A DNA stretch of 64,000 nt from Mycolicibacterium chubuense NBB4 (GCF_000266905.1 NC_018027.1:5456001-5520000), one strand, 5' to 3'; positions 9,127 through 16,659 are shown, counted from the stretch's first letter. Notes: generated by a model not told the origin, from the sequence alone. Made by a program: numbers and translations.

Positions 9127-9645
9127 ATGACCAGCGTCACCAGTCCCGTCCCCGATCAGGATCTGTCCGGGATCGCCGGGCACCGATTCATCTACACCTA
9201 CGCCAACGGCTGGCAGTACGAGATGTACGTCAAGAACGACACGACCATCGACTACCGCATCCACTCCGGCCATGTCGGCGGCCGCTGGGTCAAAGACCAG
9301 ACCGTCGACCTCGTCCAGCTCGACGACGACGTCTTCAAGGTCTCGTGGACCGAGCCGACCGGCACCTCGGTCAGCGTCAACGTGCTGCCCGGCAAGCGGC
9401 GGCTGCACGGCACCATCTTCTTTCCCGAGTGGGTCCGCACGCACGGCGAGAGGACCGTGTGTTTCCAGAACGACCATCTCGACGAGATGCGCGCCTATCG
9501 GGACGAGGGCCCGACGTACCCGATCTACGTCGTGCCCGAGTTCGCCTACATCACGCTGTTCGAGCACGTGGGCGTCGACGACGACACCGTCATCGACAGG
9601 GCGCCGCAGGACCTGCCCGAAGGCTGGGCCGACCGGACCGGCTGA
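9127..9645 (+). CDS. padC: Phenolic acid decarboxylase
   Basis: A 172-residue protein that matches bacterial phenolic acid decarboxylases over its whole length. These cytoplasmic, cofactor-free beta-barrel enzymes decarboxylate p-coumarate, ferulate or caffeate to vinylphenols. The active-site residues known from the Bacillus enzyme are all present with a constant offset of 12: Tyr23, Tyr25, Arg53 (GGRWVKDQ) and Glu76 (SWTEPTG). The start ATG at 9127 is preceded by GAAGGAG about 12 bases away. It stands alone, with a 213 bp upstream region and no adjacent PadR-type regulator, which is unusual because padC is usually controlled by PadR in Firmicutes. Confidence 0.92.
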   Translation: MTSVTSPVPDQDLSGIAGHRFIYTYANGWQYEMYVKNDTTIDYRIHSGHVGGRWVKDQTVDLVQLDDDVFKVSWTEPTGTSVSVNVLPGKRRLHGTIFFPEWVRTHGERTVCFQNDHLDEMRAYRDEGPTYPIYVVPEFAYITLFEHVGVDDDTVIDRAPQDLPEGWADRTG

Positions 9646-9958
9646 ATCGGGCGGGCATACCGGCTGCCGTGCGGCTCTCGGCGCGGATCGACCGCCGGTG
9701 ACACGTTCTGCCACGGATTTCGTCGTTTCCGAACCGGTATTGACGCCACCGTAAGCGCAGCGTGCGGGCCTTCTGACGGCAAGACGTCGAGCGAACAATT
9801 ACCGAGATCGGCCGCGCACTTCGGATTCCGTACTACTCTGGTGTCTGGTTGAGCTTCCAGCCCGGCGACGCGCTTCGACGGCGCAGCATGACTCGGGTCT
9901 CAGCCGGCGACGCCGTCAGTGCACCCCTCAGGGCTCCGCGAGCGAGCGGCCCTTACCA
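9646..9958. other. Intergenic region without a recognised gene
   Basis: About 313 bases separate the decarboxylase from the STAS-domain gene. No coding frame here shows recognisable protein features on either strand. The stretch is slightly AT-richer than its surroundings around 9715-9840 and probably contains the promoter of the STAS gene, but I found no convincing SigF or housekeeping promoter and no clear hairpin. Confidence 0.5.
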
Positions 9959-10432
9959 GTGAGGACGGCCTCCGTCAATATCAAATGGACTTACCCTCCG
10001 CCCGTCGTCTCGAGCGACGAGCAGGAGCGGTGCGGCAACGCCACGTTCGCCGTCCGCCGGTGCTCGCCGACCCGGACTGCGGTCGCCGTCGTCGGGGAGA
10101 TCGACGCGATCAACGGCCGCGGCCTGGGCCGCTACGTCGAACGGCACACCCGGGCGTCCCGCCAACTGGTTCTCGACCTCCGGGCCGTCGACTTCTTCGG
10201 CAGTCAGGGTTTCACGGCGCTGTACTTCATCAGCGTGCAGTGCGCTCGAAGCGACGTGGACTGGGTGATCGTGGGCGGTCCGCCGGTGCAACGCCTGCTC
10301 GCGATCTGCGATCCGGAGGGCGAGCTGCCCTTCGCGCCCGACCTCGGCTCCGCGCTGTCGCGACTCGATCGTCTGGCGCAGTGCGGGCTGCACGTGGTCT
10401 GGTCCGGCAGGTGCGGGTGGCGCACCCGGTAG
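9959..10432 (+). CDS. STAS-domain protein (anti-sigma factor antagonist-like)
   Basis: A 157-residue protein with a STAS domain at about residues 35-130. The pattern AVAVVGEIDAINGRGLGRYV, then RQLVLDLRAVDFFGSQGFTALYFI, follows the beta-alpha-beta core of anti-anti-sigma factors. The Ser in FFGSQGF (about residue 82) falls where SpoIIAA-type proteins are phosphorylated by their anti-sigma kinase. Such proteins release sigma factors of the SigF/SigB class in response to stress; the adjacent region has several SigF-type promoters, so a link is plausible but not shown. The GTG start lacks a strong ribosome site; a slightly different start is possible. Confidence 0.75.
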   Translation: MRTASVNIKWTYPPPVVSSDEQERCGNATFAVRRCSPTRTAVAVVGEIDAINGRGLGRYVERHTRASRQLVLDLRAVDFFGSQGFTALYFISVQCARSDVDWVIVGGPPVQRLLAICDPEGELPFAPDLGSALSRLDRLAQCGLHVVWSGRCGWRTR

Positions 10433-10456
10433 TGCACCGCCGTGCCGGCGCCGGCG

Positions 10457-11215
10457 TCAGGCGTGCGCGAGGATCAGCATCTCGCCGGTGACCTTCCCGG
10501 CCGCCAGCAGGTCACCGATCTGCTCGCTCTGATGTTGCGCCAGTCGCCAGGTCTGCGAGCTGCCGTGGCGTTGCTCCATGGCATCGGTGACGGCGTCGAT
10601 GCGGCGGGTCCACTCGTCGGGAATCGCCGGCAGGTCGGCGGTGCTGCGCCACGCCCGCACACGCAACCCGGCATCCTGCACCAGCGCTTCGAGGCCGCCG
10701 ATCGTGGGAAAGTTGTTGCCTTCGGGTTGTTCATCGGCCGGCACCGGCTCACGGGCGGCGAACACCAGCAGCGCGATGCGTCCCGGGGCGCGCACCGTTC
10801 GTCGCAGTTCGGTGAGTAGTCCGAGCTGGTCCGGCGTCGTGCAGAGCACACCGAGCGACCATGCGGCGTCGACGGCGGCGTCGGCGATCGGCAACGCCGA
10901 GCCGAGCGCCCGCACCACCGGGAAGTCGAACAGCCTCCGCGCCGCCCGGCAGGCCCCGGCCTCCGGCTCCACGAGCACCGGGGTCACACCCACCGCCTGC
11001 GCCGCGTAGGCCGCGGGCCCGCCGACGCCGCCACCGCTGTCGAGCAGCGACTCCCCGGCCGTCAGCTCCAGTTCGTCGATCAGCCAGTCCAGCGCGGCCG
11101 GGCTCCCGCTCCCCCGGCAGCCCGCGGGCACGTAATAGTCGGGACCGAGTTCGCGCGCCGCCTCTGCGGTCCACTCGGCGACGGTGTCGAACTCGGCGTT
11201 CATCGCGTCGGTCAT
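10457..11215 (-). CDS. SAM-dependent methyltransferase
   Basis: A 252-residue class I methyltransferase. The SAM-binding motif I is LLDSGGGVGGPAAYAA near residues 57-72, followed by the acidic end of strand 2 (VLVEPEAGACR) and the motif IV region (VDAAWSLGVLCTTPD). Its start codon overlaps the stop of the MTHFR-like gene upstream by 4 bp (ATGA), so the two are coupled. Coupling to a folate-type reductase suggests one-carbon metabolism, yet the methyl donor here is SAM and the acceptor is unknown, so the functional link is inference. Confidence 0.82.
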   Translation of the reverse strand: MTDAMNAEFDTVAEWTAEAARELGPDYYVPAGCRGSGSPAALDWLIDELELTAGESLLDSGGGVGGPAAYAAQAVGVTPVLVEPEAGACRAARRLFDFPVVRALGSALPIADAAVDAAWSLGVLCTTPDQLGLLTELRRTVRAPGRIALLVFAAREPVPADEQPEGNNFPTIGGLEALVQDAGLRVRAWRSTADLPAIPDEWTRRIDAVTDAMEQRHGSSQTWRLAQHQSEQIGDLLAAGKVTGEMLILAHA

Positions 11216-12186
11216 GCCCTCAGCTCCGTCTTGATACGCCGGCCGACTTCAGCCTTGATCTCCGCGCCGATGCGCGTGCCCGAGGCCGACGCCGAGCCGG
11301 ACAGGTTCACTCCGTGCACTCCTTCGATCGACAGCAGCGCGCGCGCCTCGGCGACGGCGGCCTCGATTCCCGCGGCGACCGGGTCCGGGGCGCCCAGCAC
11401 TTCCCCGACCACCTCCGGGTCCAGCGTGAGGCCCGGTAACCCCTGCAGGACGGCCGCCGAGACGTTGTCGGTGAACACCGCCACCGCCGCGACCACCGGA
11501 ATGGACAATCCGGCGGCGCGGGCGCGGGACATGAAGTCCGCCACCATGCCCGCAAAGGGGACGTGGTTGAGCACCGCCAGACTGGCTCCGGCCCGCTGCT
11601 TTTCCACCAGCCGCAGCGGACGCGCGGCCACCGGCGGCGCCGTCGGTGTCTCGGGGACGGCCGCGACCATGCCGACCGAGGACGCCAGCGACACCAGGCG
11701 CGGCCCGTCGAGGTCGAACGTCTGGGTGACATCCGGGCGGACGTCGTAGCCGCGGCCGTCGCCGGTGACGCACAACACCGTGCGCACCCCCAGACTGCCG
11801 AGACCGCGCAGCTCCTGCTCGAGAACCACCCGGTTGCGGTCGCGGCACGAGAGGGTGATCCACGGCGTCACCCCGGCCTCGAGCAGCAGCCGGCCCATCA
11901 GCGTCGGGGGGAAGTCCGGCCGGTTCTGGTGCTCACCCACGAGGACGGCGTCCGCCGACCCGGCGAGGATGCCGGCAGTGGCGGCGACGTCGCTCTCGTC
12001 GAAGGGGGTGCAGCTGAAGTCGGTCAGCACCCGCGGCGCACTCGGCGGCGAGGGCGTCGGCTGAGGGCCCGACCACGGGACGACATCGGGGAAGACGCAC
12101 TCACCGGCACGCATCTCGCACTGACCGTCGGGACGCACTCCTCCGCACGGCCCGTAGTGCATCCGCTTGGGGCAGTCGAGATCCAC
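11212..12186 (-). CDS. Methylenetetrahydrofolate reductase-like protein with N-terminal Cys-rich (MetV-type) domain
   Basis: A 324-residue protein joining two parts. Residues 5-30 hold four cysteines (C5, C14, C23, C30) in the pattern CPKRMHYGPCGG..C..C, typical of the MTHFR C-terminal/MetV Cys-rich domain. The rest resembles the MetF TIM barrel, with TLSCRDRNRVVLEQEL and RTVLCVTGD matching the folate and FAD region of MTHFR. I choose GTG 12186 because it directly precedes the Cys motif and follows a GGAAGGGGG. The longer frame would run into the divergent Mn catalase gene. It may reduce methylene-THF or a related pterin; no cobalamin enzyme is nearby. It leads a two-gene operon with a methyltransferase. 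Confidence 0.75.
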   Translation of the reverse strand: MDLDCPKRMHYGPCGGVRPDGQCEMRAGECVFPDVVPWSGPQPTPSPPSAPRVLTDFSCTPFDESDVAATAGILAGSADAVLVGEHQNRPDFPPTLMGRLLLEAGVTPWITLSCRDRNRVVLEQELRGLGSLGVRTVLCVTGDGRGYDVRPDVTQTFDLDGPRLVSLASSVGMVAAVPETPTAPPVAARPLRLVEKQRAGASLAVLNHVPFAGMVADFMSRARAAGLSIPVVAAVAVFTDNVSAAVLQGLPGLTLDPEVVGEVLGAPDPVAAGIEAAVAEARALLSIEGVHGVNLSGSASASGTRIGAEIKAEVGRRIKTELRA

Positions 12187-12280
12187 CCTCAAGAACCCCC
12201 TTCCCGCACCTCGGTTGCAGCCCTGTACCCGGGATGCGGCCTCCCCAAGCGATGCTGGGCGCTCCGCACTCGTCCAGTCC

Positions 12281-12304
12281 GTTTGGCGGGCATCGCAGCG
12301 GGTA
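12281..12304 (+). promoter_or_regulatory. SigF-type promoter of the Mn catalase gene
   Basis: GTTT at 12281-12284 and GGGTA at 12300-12304 are separated by exactly 15 bases, matching the mycobacterial SigF consensus. The ATG of the Mn catalase is 42 bases after the -10 box. This predicts general-stress or stationary-phase expression. Confidence 0.75.
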
Positions 12305-12346
12305 GCGCCCCCGGACCAGACCAGATCGATTGTGCCGGAGGTATAG

Positions 12347-13240
12347 ATGTTCATTCACAACAAGGATTTGCAGTTCGAGGTTCGGGTCAACGAGCCGGAC
12401 CCGAGGTTCGCGACGCTTCTGCAGGAGCAATTCGGCGGCGCCAACGGGGAACTCAAGGCCGCCATGCAGTACTTCACCCAGGCCTTCGTCCTGCGGCAGA
12501 AGAATCCGAAGATGTACGACCTCTTCATGGACATCGCCACCGAGGAGTTCAGCCACCTCGAGATGGTCGGCTCTCTGATCACCATGCTCCTCGACGGACT
12601 CAACGATGACCTCAAACAGGCGAACCAACGGTGCGACTGGATGCCCCTGGTGTCGACCCGCGACGGGCGCGAGCAGGCGATCCACGCGGTGGCCGTGAAT
12701 CCGCTGGCGCTCATTCAGAGCGCGGGCGGCCCGACGGTCGGCGACGCCGCCGGCAACTTCTGGACCGGCGCCTTCGTCACCGCCAACGGCGAGCCGACGG
12801 TGGATCTGCGCAGCAACATCGCCGCCGAGTCGCGCGCGAAGATCGTCTACGAGTACCTCAAACAGTTCACCGACGATCCCGGGGTGCAGGACACCCTGAC
12901 GTTCCTGATGACGCGCGAGATCACGCACTATCAGCAGTTCACCGCGGCGCTCAACGACCTTCCGGTGAACTTCCCGCCCGGCCACCTCGCCGGTGACGAC
13001 CGCTTCCAGAATGTGGCGTTCAACATGTCCGACGGAGCCGAGTCGGTTCGCGGACCGTGGAACGAAGGGCAGGGCCCGTGGCCCGAGGGAATCAGCTGGG
13101 ATTACGTCGAGAAGCCCACCGAACAGTGGCTGCAGGGGTCGACCCGGCAGAACAAGGGCAACGAGAAGAATCCGGACGGACAGCCCTCCGTGTCGAGTGA
13201 GAAGCCGTTCACGCACGAACAGCGCGTGCCCACGAAGTGA
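12347..13240 (+). CDS. Manganese-containing (non-heme) catalase
   Basis: A 297-residue dimanganese catalase that breaks down hydrogen peroxide in the cytoplasm. The four-helix ferritin-like ligand set is visible: Glu35 (GANGELKA), an ExxH pair at Glu67/His70 (EEFSHLEM), a later Glu in the SNIAAESRAK helix, and a second ExxH (REITHYQQF, near residue 192). A C-terminal tail rich in Lys/Asn/Ser follows. The start ATG follows GGAGG at suitable distance. It has its own SigF-type promoter, is divergent from the MTHFR-like gene, and is separated from the convergent hemerythrin gene by a strong hairpin. The family is common in environmental actinobacteria and in general-stress regulons. Confidence 0.93.
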   Translation: MFIHNKDLQFEVRVNEPDPRFATLLQEQFGGANGELKAAMQYFTQAFVLRQKNPKMYDLFMDIATEEFSHLEMVGSLITMLLDGLNDDLKQANQRCDWMPLVSTRDGREQAIHAVAVNPLALIQSAGGPTVGDAAGNFWTGAFVTANGEPTVDLRSNIAAESRAKIVYEYLKQFTDDPGVQDTLTFLMTREITHYQQFTAALNDLPVNFPPGHLAGDDRFQNVAFNMSDGAESVRGPWNEGQGPWPEGISWDYVEKPTEQWLQGSTRQNKGNEKNPDGQPSVSSEKPFTHEQRVPTK

Positions 13241-13248
13241 CCGCCTGA

Positions 13249-13289
13249 CGAAGGGACCCGATCGGTGTCGCACCGGCCGGGTCCCTTCG
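13249..13289. terminator. Bidirectional hairpin terminator between Mn catalase and hemerythrin
   Basis: A perfect 12-bp stem (CGAAGGGACCCG at 13249-13260 pairing with 13278-13289) encloses a second 5-bp stem (CGGTG-TCG-CACCG). It sits between two convergent genes, 8 bp after one stop and 10 bp before the other. There is no long U-tract, as is usual for actinobacterial terminators. Confidence 0.8.
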
Positions 13290-13298
13290 CGCTGCTCG

Positions 13299-13883
13299 TC
13301 AGCCGACCTGCGGATCGGGCGGGTTCTTGTCCGACCGCCCGGTCACCGCGTCGCGCACGTGATCCATCGCGGCCGCGCCCATCCCGGCGGTCTTGAGCAC
13401 CGTCGCGTTCGGTGGAGTGTGGGGGTGCGGCCGCGTCGGCGCTGCCTTCTTGGCCGCCTCCAGCTTCTGCCCCAGCTTCTCGAGCTCGTCGCGGCTGAGC
13501 GCCTGCGACAGCGCGGGCCACACCACATCCTGTTCGTAGGCGATGTGTTCCCGTGCCGCGGCTGCGAAGTCCTCGATCGCCTGCTGGTAGTCCGGTTCGC
13601 CCGGGCTGCCGTCTTCCAGCTTCTGCAGCAGCTGCTTGCCCTGCTGCTCCTGTTCGATGGCCGCGTCGGCCAGCTCGTCGCCATCGGCGAGCGCATCGCG
13701 CACGGCCGGCCAGAAGAACTGCTCCTCGACCGCCTCGTGCTGCGACTCGGCGATGACGAGATTCGTGACGTAGGTCGCCAGTCCGCTGCTTCTGGCCCCG
13801 TCGTCCGCCGGGGCGCCGTCCAGCGCCTCCAGCATTCCGAGAACGCTCTCGTGGTCTTGGCGCAGATAAGTCAAAGCATCCAT
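13299..13883 (-). CDS. Hemerythrin HHE-domain protein
   Basis: A 194-residue protein with a hemerythrin-like four-helix bundle. Metal-ligand candidates are His10 (LRQDHESV), the H-x-x-x-E set in ESQHEAVEEQFFWPA (about residues 53-66), and His112 with EQDVVWPA (HIAYEQDVVWPAL). The last ~50 residues are Pro/His-rich and probably disordered. HHE proteins bind di-iron and sense or carry O2, NO or related species; in mycobacteria such genes belong to stress regulons. A near-perfect SigF promoter lies 47 bases upstream. It shares a terminator with the convergent Mn catalase, which suggests coordinated stress expression. Confidence 0.9.
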   Translation of the reverse strand: MDALTYLRQDHESVLGMLEALDGAPADDGARSSGLATYVTNLVIAESQHEAVEEQFFWPAVRDALADGDELADAAIEQEQQGKQLLQKLEDGSPGEPDYQQAIEDFAAAAREHIAYEQDVVWPALSQALSRDELEKLGQKLEAAKKAAPTRPHPHTPPNATVLKTAGMGAAAMDHVRDAVTGRSDKNPPDPQVG

Positions 13884-13929
13884 CGTCGTGACTGCTCCTC
13901 ATAGGTCGATGTCGGTGGTCCGACGCCGT

Positions 13930-13953
13930 TACCCACCGGCCCGGCCGCAAAAC
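13930..13953 (-). promoter_or_regulatory. SigF-type promoter of the hemerythrin gene
   Basis: Read on the minus strand, GTTT (13953-13950) and GGGTA (13934-13930) are separated by exactly 15 bases, the mycobacterial SigF pattern. The box lies 47 bases before the hemerythrin ATG at 13883. Confidence 0.75.
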
Positions 13954-14006
13954 GACGAACAGGGCACCACCCTGCGCGGCGACCACCGAAGGACACGCGA
14001 GCGCCC

Positions 14007-14043
14007 TTACTGTTATCTTAATTTGATCTTATTTTTCTTATTT
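14007..14043. promoter_or_regulatory. AT-rich tract upstream of short SDR gene
   Basis: About 37 bases are almost free of G and C in a window of high GC content. ATCTTA occurs twice 11 bases apart (14015-14020 and 14026-14031), followed by TTCTTATTT. It lies 55-91 bases before the SDR start, so it probably forms part of that gene's promoter or a binding site for a nucleoid protein or regulator. Confidence 0.5.
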
Positions 14044-14097
14044 CGGGGTTACGGTGGTGCGAGAGCCGAGGACCTCGGTGAACGGAAGGAGCGCGAC

Positions 14098-14691
14098 ATG
14101 TCTCAGCCGGCAGAACGCGTCGTCTTGGTCAGCGGTGCAGCGCGAGGCGTCGGTGCAGCGGTCGCACACCGACTTGCCGATCTGGACAGCCACGTCGTCG
14201 TGAACCATCGCGACCACCCCGGCGGCACGGTCGAGGCGACGGTCGACTCCATCGCGACCCGGTTCGGCCGACTGGACGCCCTGGTGCTCGACGCCTCGGG
14301 CGGCCTGCCGTTCGGTACCGACGCCGGACAGGCCATGCGGGTCAGCCGTGATGAGCACCGGACACTTGCGTCGCTGGCCATGCCGCTGATGTCGCCCGGC
14401 GCGCGCATCGTGTTCGTCACCAGTCACCAGGCTCACTTCTTCCCGCACAAGGCGGTGCCGAAGGGATACACGGCGGTGGCGGCGGGTATGCGGGCGGGCG
14501 AGACCGCCCTCTACGCGATGCGCTCGCAGCTCGGCCGCCACGGCATCCATCTCAGCGTGGTGTCCGGCGACATGATCGGCGTCGGCCACCCGTCAGATGA
14601 GCTCGCCGACGCCGTCGTCAACGCGGTCACCACCCCGCACCCGCCCGGCGTCGTCTTCCTCGGCGGGGCCGAGTACCTGATGACCGCCTGA
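14098..14691 (+). CDS. Short SDR-like NAD(P)-binding protein
   Basis: A 197-residue Rossmann protein with the cofactor motif GAARGVGAAVA near residues 13-23 and an ALVLDASGGLPFG segment in place of the usual NNAG region. It is about 50 residues shorter than classical SDRs. The catalytic Tyr-x-x-x-Lys is not intact: GYTAVAAGMRAGE lacks the Lys at +4. Part of the region between the cofactor and active-site strands appears to be missing compared with the family. It may therefore be a non-catalytic or divergent member. The ATG has an excellent GGAAGGAG ribosome site, and an unusual AT-rich tract stands upstream. Confidence 0.7.
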   Translation: MSQPAERVVLVSGAARGVGAAVAHRLADLDSHVVVNHRDHPGGTVEATVDSIATRFGRLDALVLDASGGLPFGTDAGQAMRVSRDEHRTLASLAMPLMSPGARIVFVTSHQAHFFPHKAVPKGYTAVAAGMRAGETALYAMRSQLGRHGIHLSVVSGDMIGVGHPSDELADAVVNAVTTPHPPGVVFLGGAEYLMTA

Positions 14692-14764
14692 GCACTCCTC
14701 ACGTCGGGTCGGGAACCGCCGTACGGGCGCAGGCCCACGGCGAGTTCACAGCTCGGTCAGGTAT

Positions 14765-14783
14765 TACTACAGCAGTTGTAGTA
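14765..14783. promoter_or_regulatory. BlaI/MecI-type operator dyad
   Basis: TACTACA and TGTAGTA form a perfect 7-bp inverted repeat separated by 5 bases, the general form bound by BlaI/MecI-family repressors. It lies 27 bases before the DUF2231 gene start, overlapping the expected promoter. A BlaI-family repressor gene is encoded 1.4 kb downstream on the other strand. Confidence 0.65.
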
Positions 14784-14810
14784 TCCCCGAGCATTCCCTG
14801 GAGGAGACTC

Positions 14811-15278
14811 ATGTCGACGGTCAACGGGCTACCTGCCCACGTTCTGCTGGTGCATTTCCTCGTGGCGCTCGCCCCTCTCACCGCCGTCCTCGCGGTCCTC
14901 TGCGCGCTGTGGCCTGCGGCGCGGCGCCGCCTCGTCTGGCTGGTCCTGGCGTTGTCCGTCCTCTGCCTGGCACTGACCCCGCTGACCACCGAGGCCGGCG
15001 AGTGGCTCGAGCACCGCACCGAGGGCTCAGCGCTGGTGCGCGCCCATGCCGAACTCGGCGACACGATGCTCTACGTGTCGATCGCCCTGGTGGTGGCCGC
15101 TGCGCTGCTGCTGCTCGCCCACTTTCGGGCAGAGCGGGACCGCGGGCTGAATCGGCCGCTGGCGGTGGCGATCTCGGTGGTCGTCTTGCTGATCGCGGTC
15201 GGCGCCGTGGCGCAGGTGTACCGGATCGGCGACTCCGGCGCGAAGTCGGCGTGGAACGACGCCGTCTCGCAGCAGTGA
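14811..15278 (+). CDS. DUF2231-type membrane protein
   Basis: A 155-residue integral membrane protein with four hydrophobic segments (about residues 12-32, 40-57, 83-103, 116-138). The first helix begins HVLLVHFLVALAPLT, the pattern of DUF2231 proteins in which conserved His residues sit near the membrane and may coordinate heme or metal; that role is only proposed for the family. Its ATG is preceded by GGAGGAG. A BlaI-type dyad lies immediately upstream and the BlaR-like peptidase gene is convergent 3 bp away, suggesting that this gene is the regulatory target of the neighbouring BlaI/BlaR pair. Confidence 0.75.
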   Translation: MSTVNGLPAHVLLVHFLVALAPLTAVLAVLCALWPAARRRLVWLVLALSVLCLALTPLTTEAGEWLEHRTEGSALVRAHAELGDTMLYVSIALVVAAALLLLAHFRAERDRGLNRPLAVAISVVVLLIAVGAVAQVYRIGDSGAKSAWNDAVSQQ

Positions 15279-15281
15279 CGC

Positions 15282-16166
15282 TCAGCCGACGATGACGGCA
15301 GCCGCTTCGCCCGTTTCCGGCAGCAGGTGGTCCTGAACCCAGTCGGCCGTCGCCGCGACGTCCGCCCCGACGAGCGCCAGCAGCACCGCGGCCGCGAACG
15401 CGGGGAGCAGCCGTTGACGACGCGGTCGCGGATTCTGCAGTGCCTGAACCCGCGCCACCACCGCAGCGGCGTGCTCGCTGATTCGCAGCTGTACCGATGG
15501 GCTGCGATACCCGTGCGATGTCAGCAGAGCGACCTTGGTCAGCGCGCGGGCGGTGCCCGAACGGTCTGCCTGCGCGGCGTATTCGTCCGCATGGCGCTCC
15601 GCGGTGAAGCGCACCGTCGCACACCACCGGCGCAGCAGCGGGTTGACACACGCCGCGAGTTCGGTCAGCTGGATGTAGAGGTGGTGACGGAAGCGGAGAT
15701 GAGCTCTCTCGTGCCGCAGCACCGCTTCGAACTCATCGGACGAGAGGGCCTCTCGGAGGCCGGTGGTCACCACCACCACTGCGCCCCGGCCCGGGACCGC
15801 GAACGCCTCGGGCGCGGGATCTTCGACGACCAGCACCCCGTCGGCGGCGGTGCGGGTGCGGCGGAACACCTCGACCGCTTCGCTCAGCGCGTGCACCCGG
15901 CGCAGATGCAGCACGGCTCGCGACGCCGCGACGGCACCGACGACCCCGACCATCGCCCACGACAAGACTGCCGGCACACGCCACTGCGCGGCGAGCGCGC
16001 AGAGCAGCGCCGCCGTCGAACTCAGCGTCGCGACAGCCAGACCCAGCGATCCCACGCTGAGCGCCCGGAGCTGCCAGCCCGGTGTGAACCACATGTGCAT
16101 GCGGCCCAGCGACAGCGTCAGCGCCGCAGCGAGACACCAGCCGAACACCAGCGCGAGCACCAGCAC
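15282..16166 (-). CDS. M56-family membrane metallopeptidase (BlaR1/MecR1-like, no sensor domain)
   Basis: A 294-residue membrane protein with three or four N-terminal hydrophobic helices and a zinc-protease motif HERAH (about residues 152-156) followed by FRHHLYIQLTELAACVNP, as in M56 peptidases. The C-terminus has one more hydrophobic segment, but there is no penicillin-binding sensor domain, as in other mycobacterial BlaR homologues. The family cleaves or triggers cleavage of its cognate BlaI repressor. Its GTG start overlaps the BlaI stop by one base, so the pair is coupled. What signal it senses is unknown. Confidence 0.85.
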   Translation of the reverse strand: MLVLALVFGWCLAAALTLSLGRMHMWFTPGWQLRALSVGSLGLAVATLSSTAALLCALAAQWRVPAVLSWAMVGVVGAVAASRAVLHLRRVHALSEAVEVFRRTRTAADGVLVVEDPAPEAFAVPGRGAVVVVTTGLREALSSDEFEAVLRHERAHLRFRHHLYIQLTELAACVNPLLRRWCATVRFTAERHADEYAAQADRSGTARALTKVALLTSHGYRSPSVQLRISEHAAAVVARVQALQNPRPRRQRLLPAFAAAVLLALVGADVAATADWVQDHLLPETGEAAAVIVG

Positions 16167-16540
16167 TAGCCGCGCCGATCTCCGTCGGAGGCGTCGAGCA
16201 GTCGGCGAAGGACGGCTTCATCGTCGGGTTCGAGCCGAGCGACGAAATTGGCCAGTACTTCGGCCCGTTCGTCGCGGCTGTCGAGTTCCCTCCGCATCCG
16301 CAAGGCCGCCCGCAACGCGGGCAGGTCGTCGGCGACGGCCACGAGAGAGTACGCGTAAGAACGGCCCACGCGGACCCGGCGCACCAGACCCTTGTCGGTC
16401 AACCGGACCAGAGCGGTCATCACCGTAGTGTGCGCCAGCTCGCCACCCAGAACGGCGCGCACCTGCGCCACCGTCATGGATTCGTCAGCGCTCAGGACGC
16501 CGACGACGGCCTCCTCCAGAGCACCGGGTTCTCGCCGCAC
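16166..16540 (-). CDS. BlaI/MecI/CopY-family transcriptional repressor
   Basis: A 124-residue winged-helix repressor. The helix-turn-helix spans about residues 23-62, with SMTVAQVRAVLGGELAHTTVMTALVRLTDKGLVRRVRVGRSYAYSL typical of the BlaI family, and the C-terminal part provides the dimerisation helices. It is followed directly by the BlaR-like peptidase gene. The likely target is the TACTACA-N5-TGTAGTA dyad in front of the DUF2231 gene. I see no such dyad before the repressor's own start, so autoregulation is not evident. Start GTG 16540 is chosen as the one that places the HTH at the usual distance. Confidence 0.88.
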   Translation of the reverse strand: MRREPGALEEAVVGVLSADESMTVAQVRAVLGGELAHTTVMTALVRLTDKGLVRRVRVGRSYAYSLVAVADDLPALRAALRMRRELDSRDERAEVLANFVARLEPDDEAVLRRLLDASDGDRRG

Positions 16541-16659
16541 AGGGCCAAGGATAGGCGGCGCGGCTGTACGGGGGCTGCACGCTGCGCACAGGCGTGGGCA
16601 AAGGCATGGGCAGGCTAGGTATGGTGGCGCTGCCGGTCGATCCTCGCTACCGTGACGCC

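Noticed and set aside
9919..10491. A 190-codon frame covering the STAS gene in another phase
   Set aside because: Its translation is Arg-rich and lacks any domain, whereas the 9959 frame gives a clear STAS core.
12187..12354. Longer start for the MTHFR-like protein (ATG 12354)
   Set aside because: It would overlap the Mn catalase start and the SigF promoter, and the added residues show no similarity to the family. GTG 12186 lies directly before the Cys motif.
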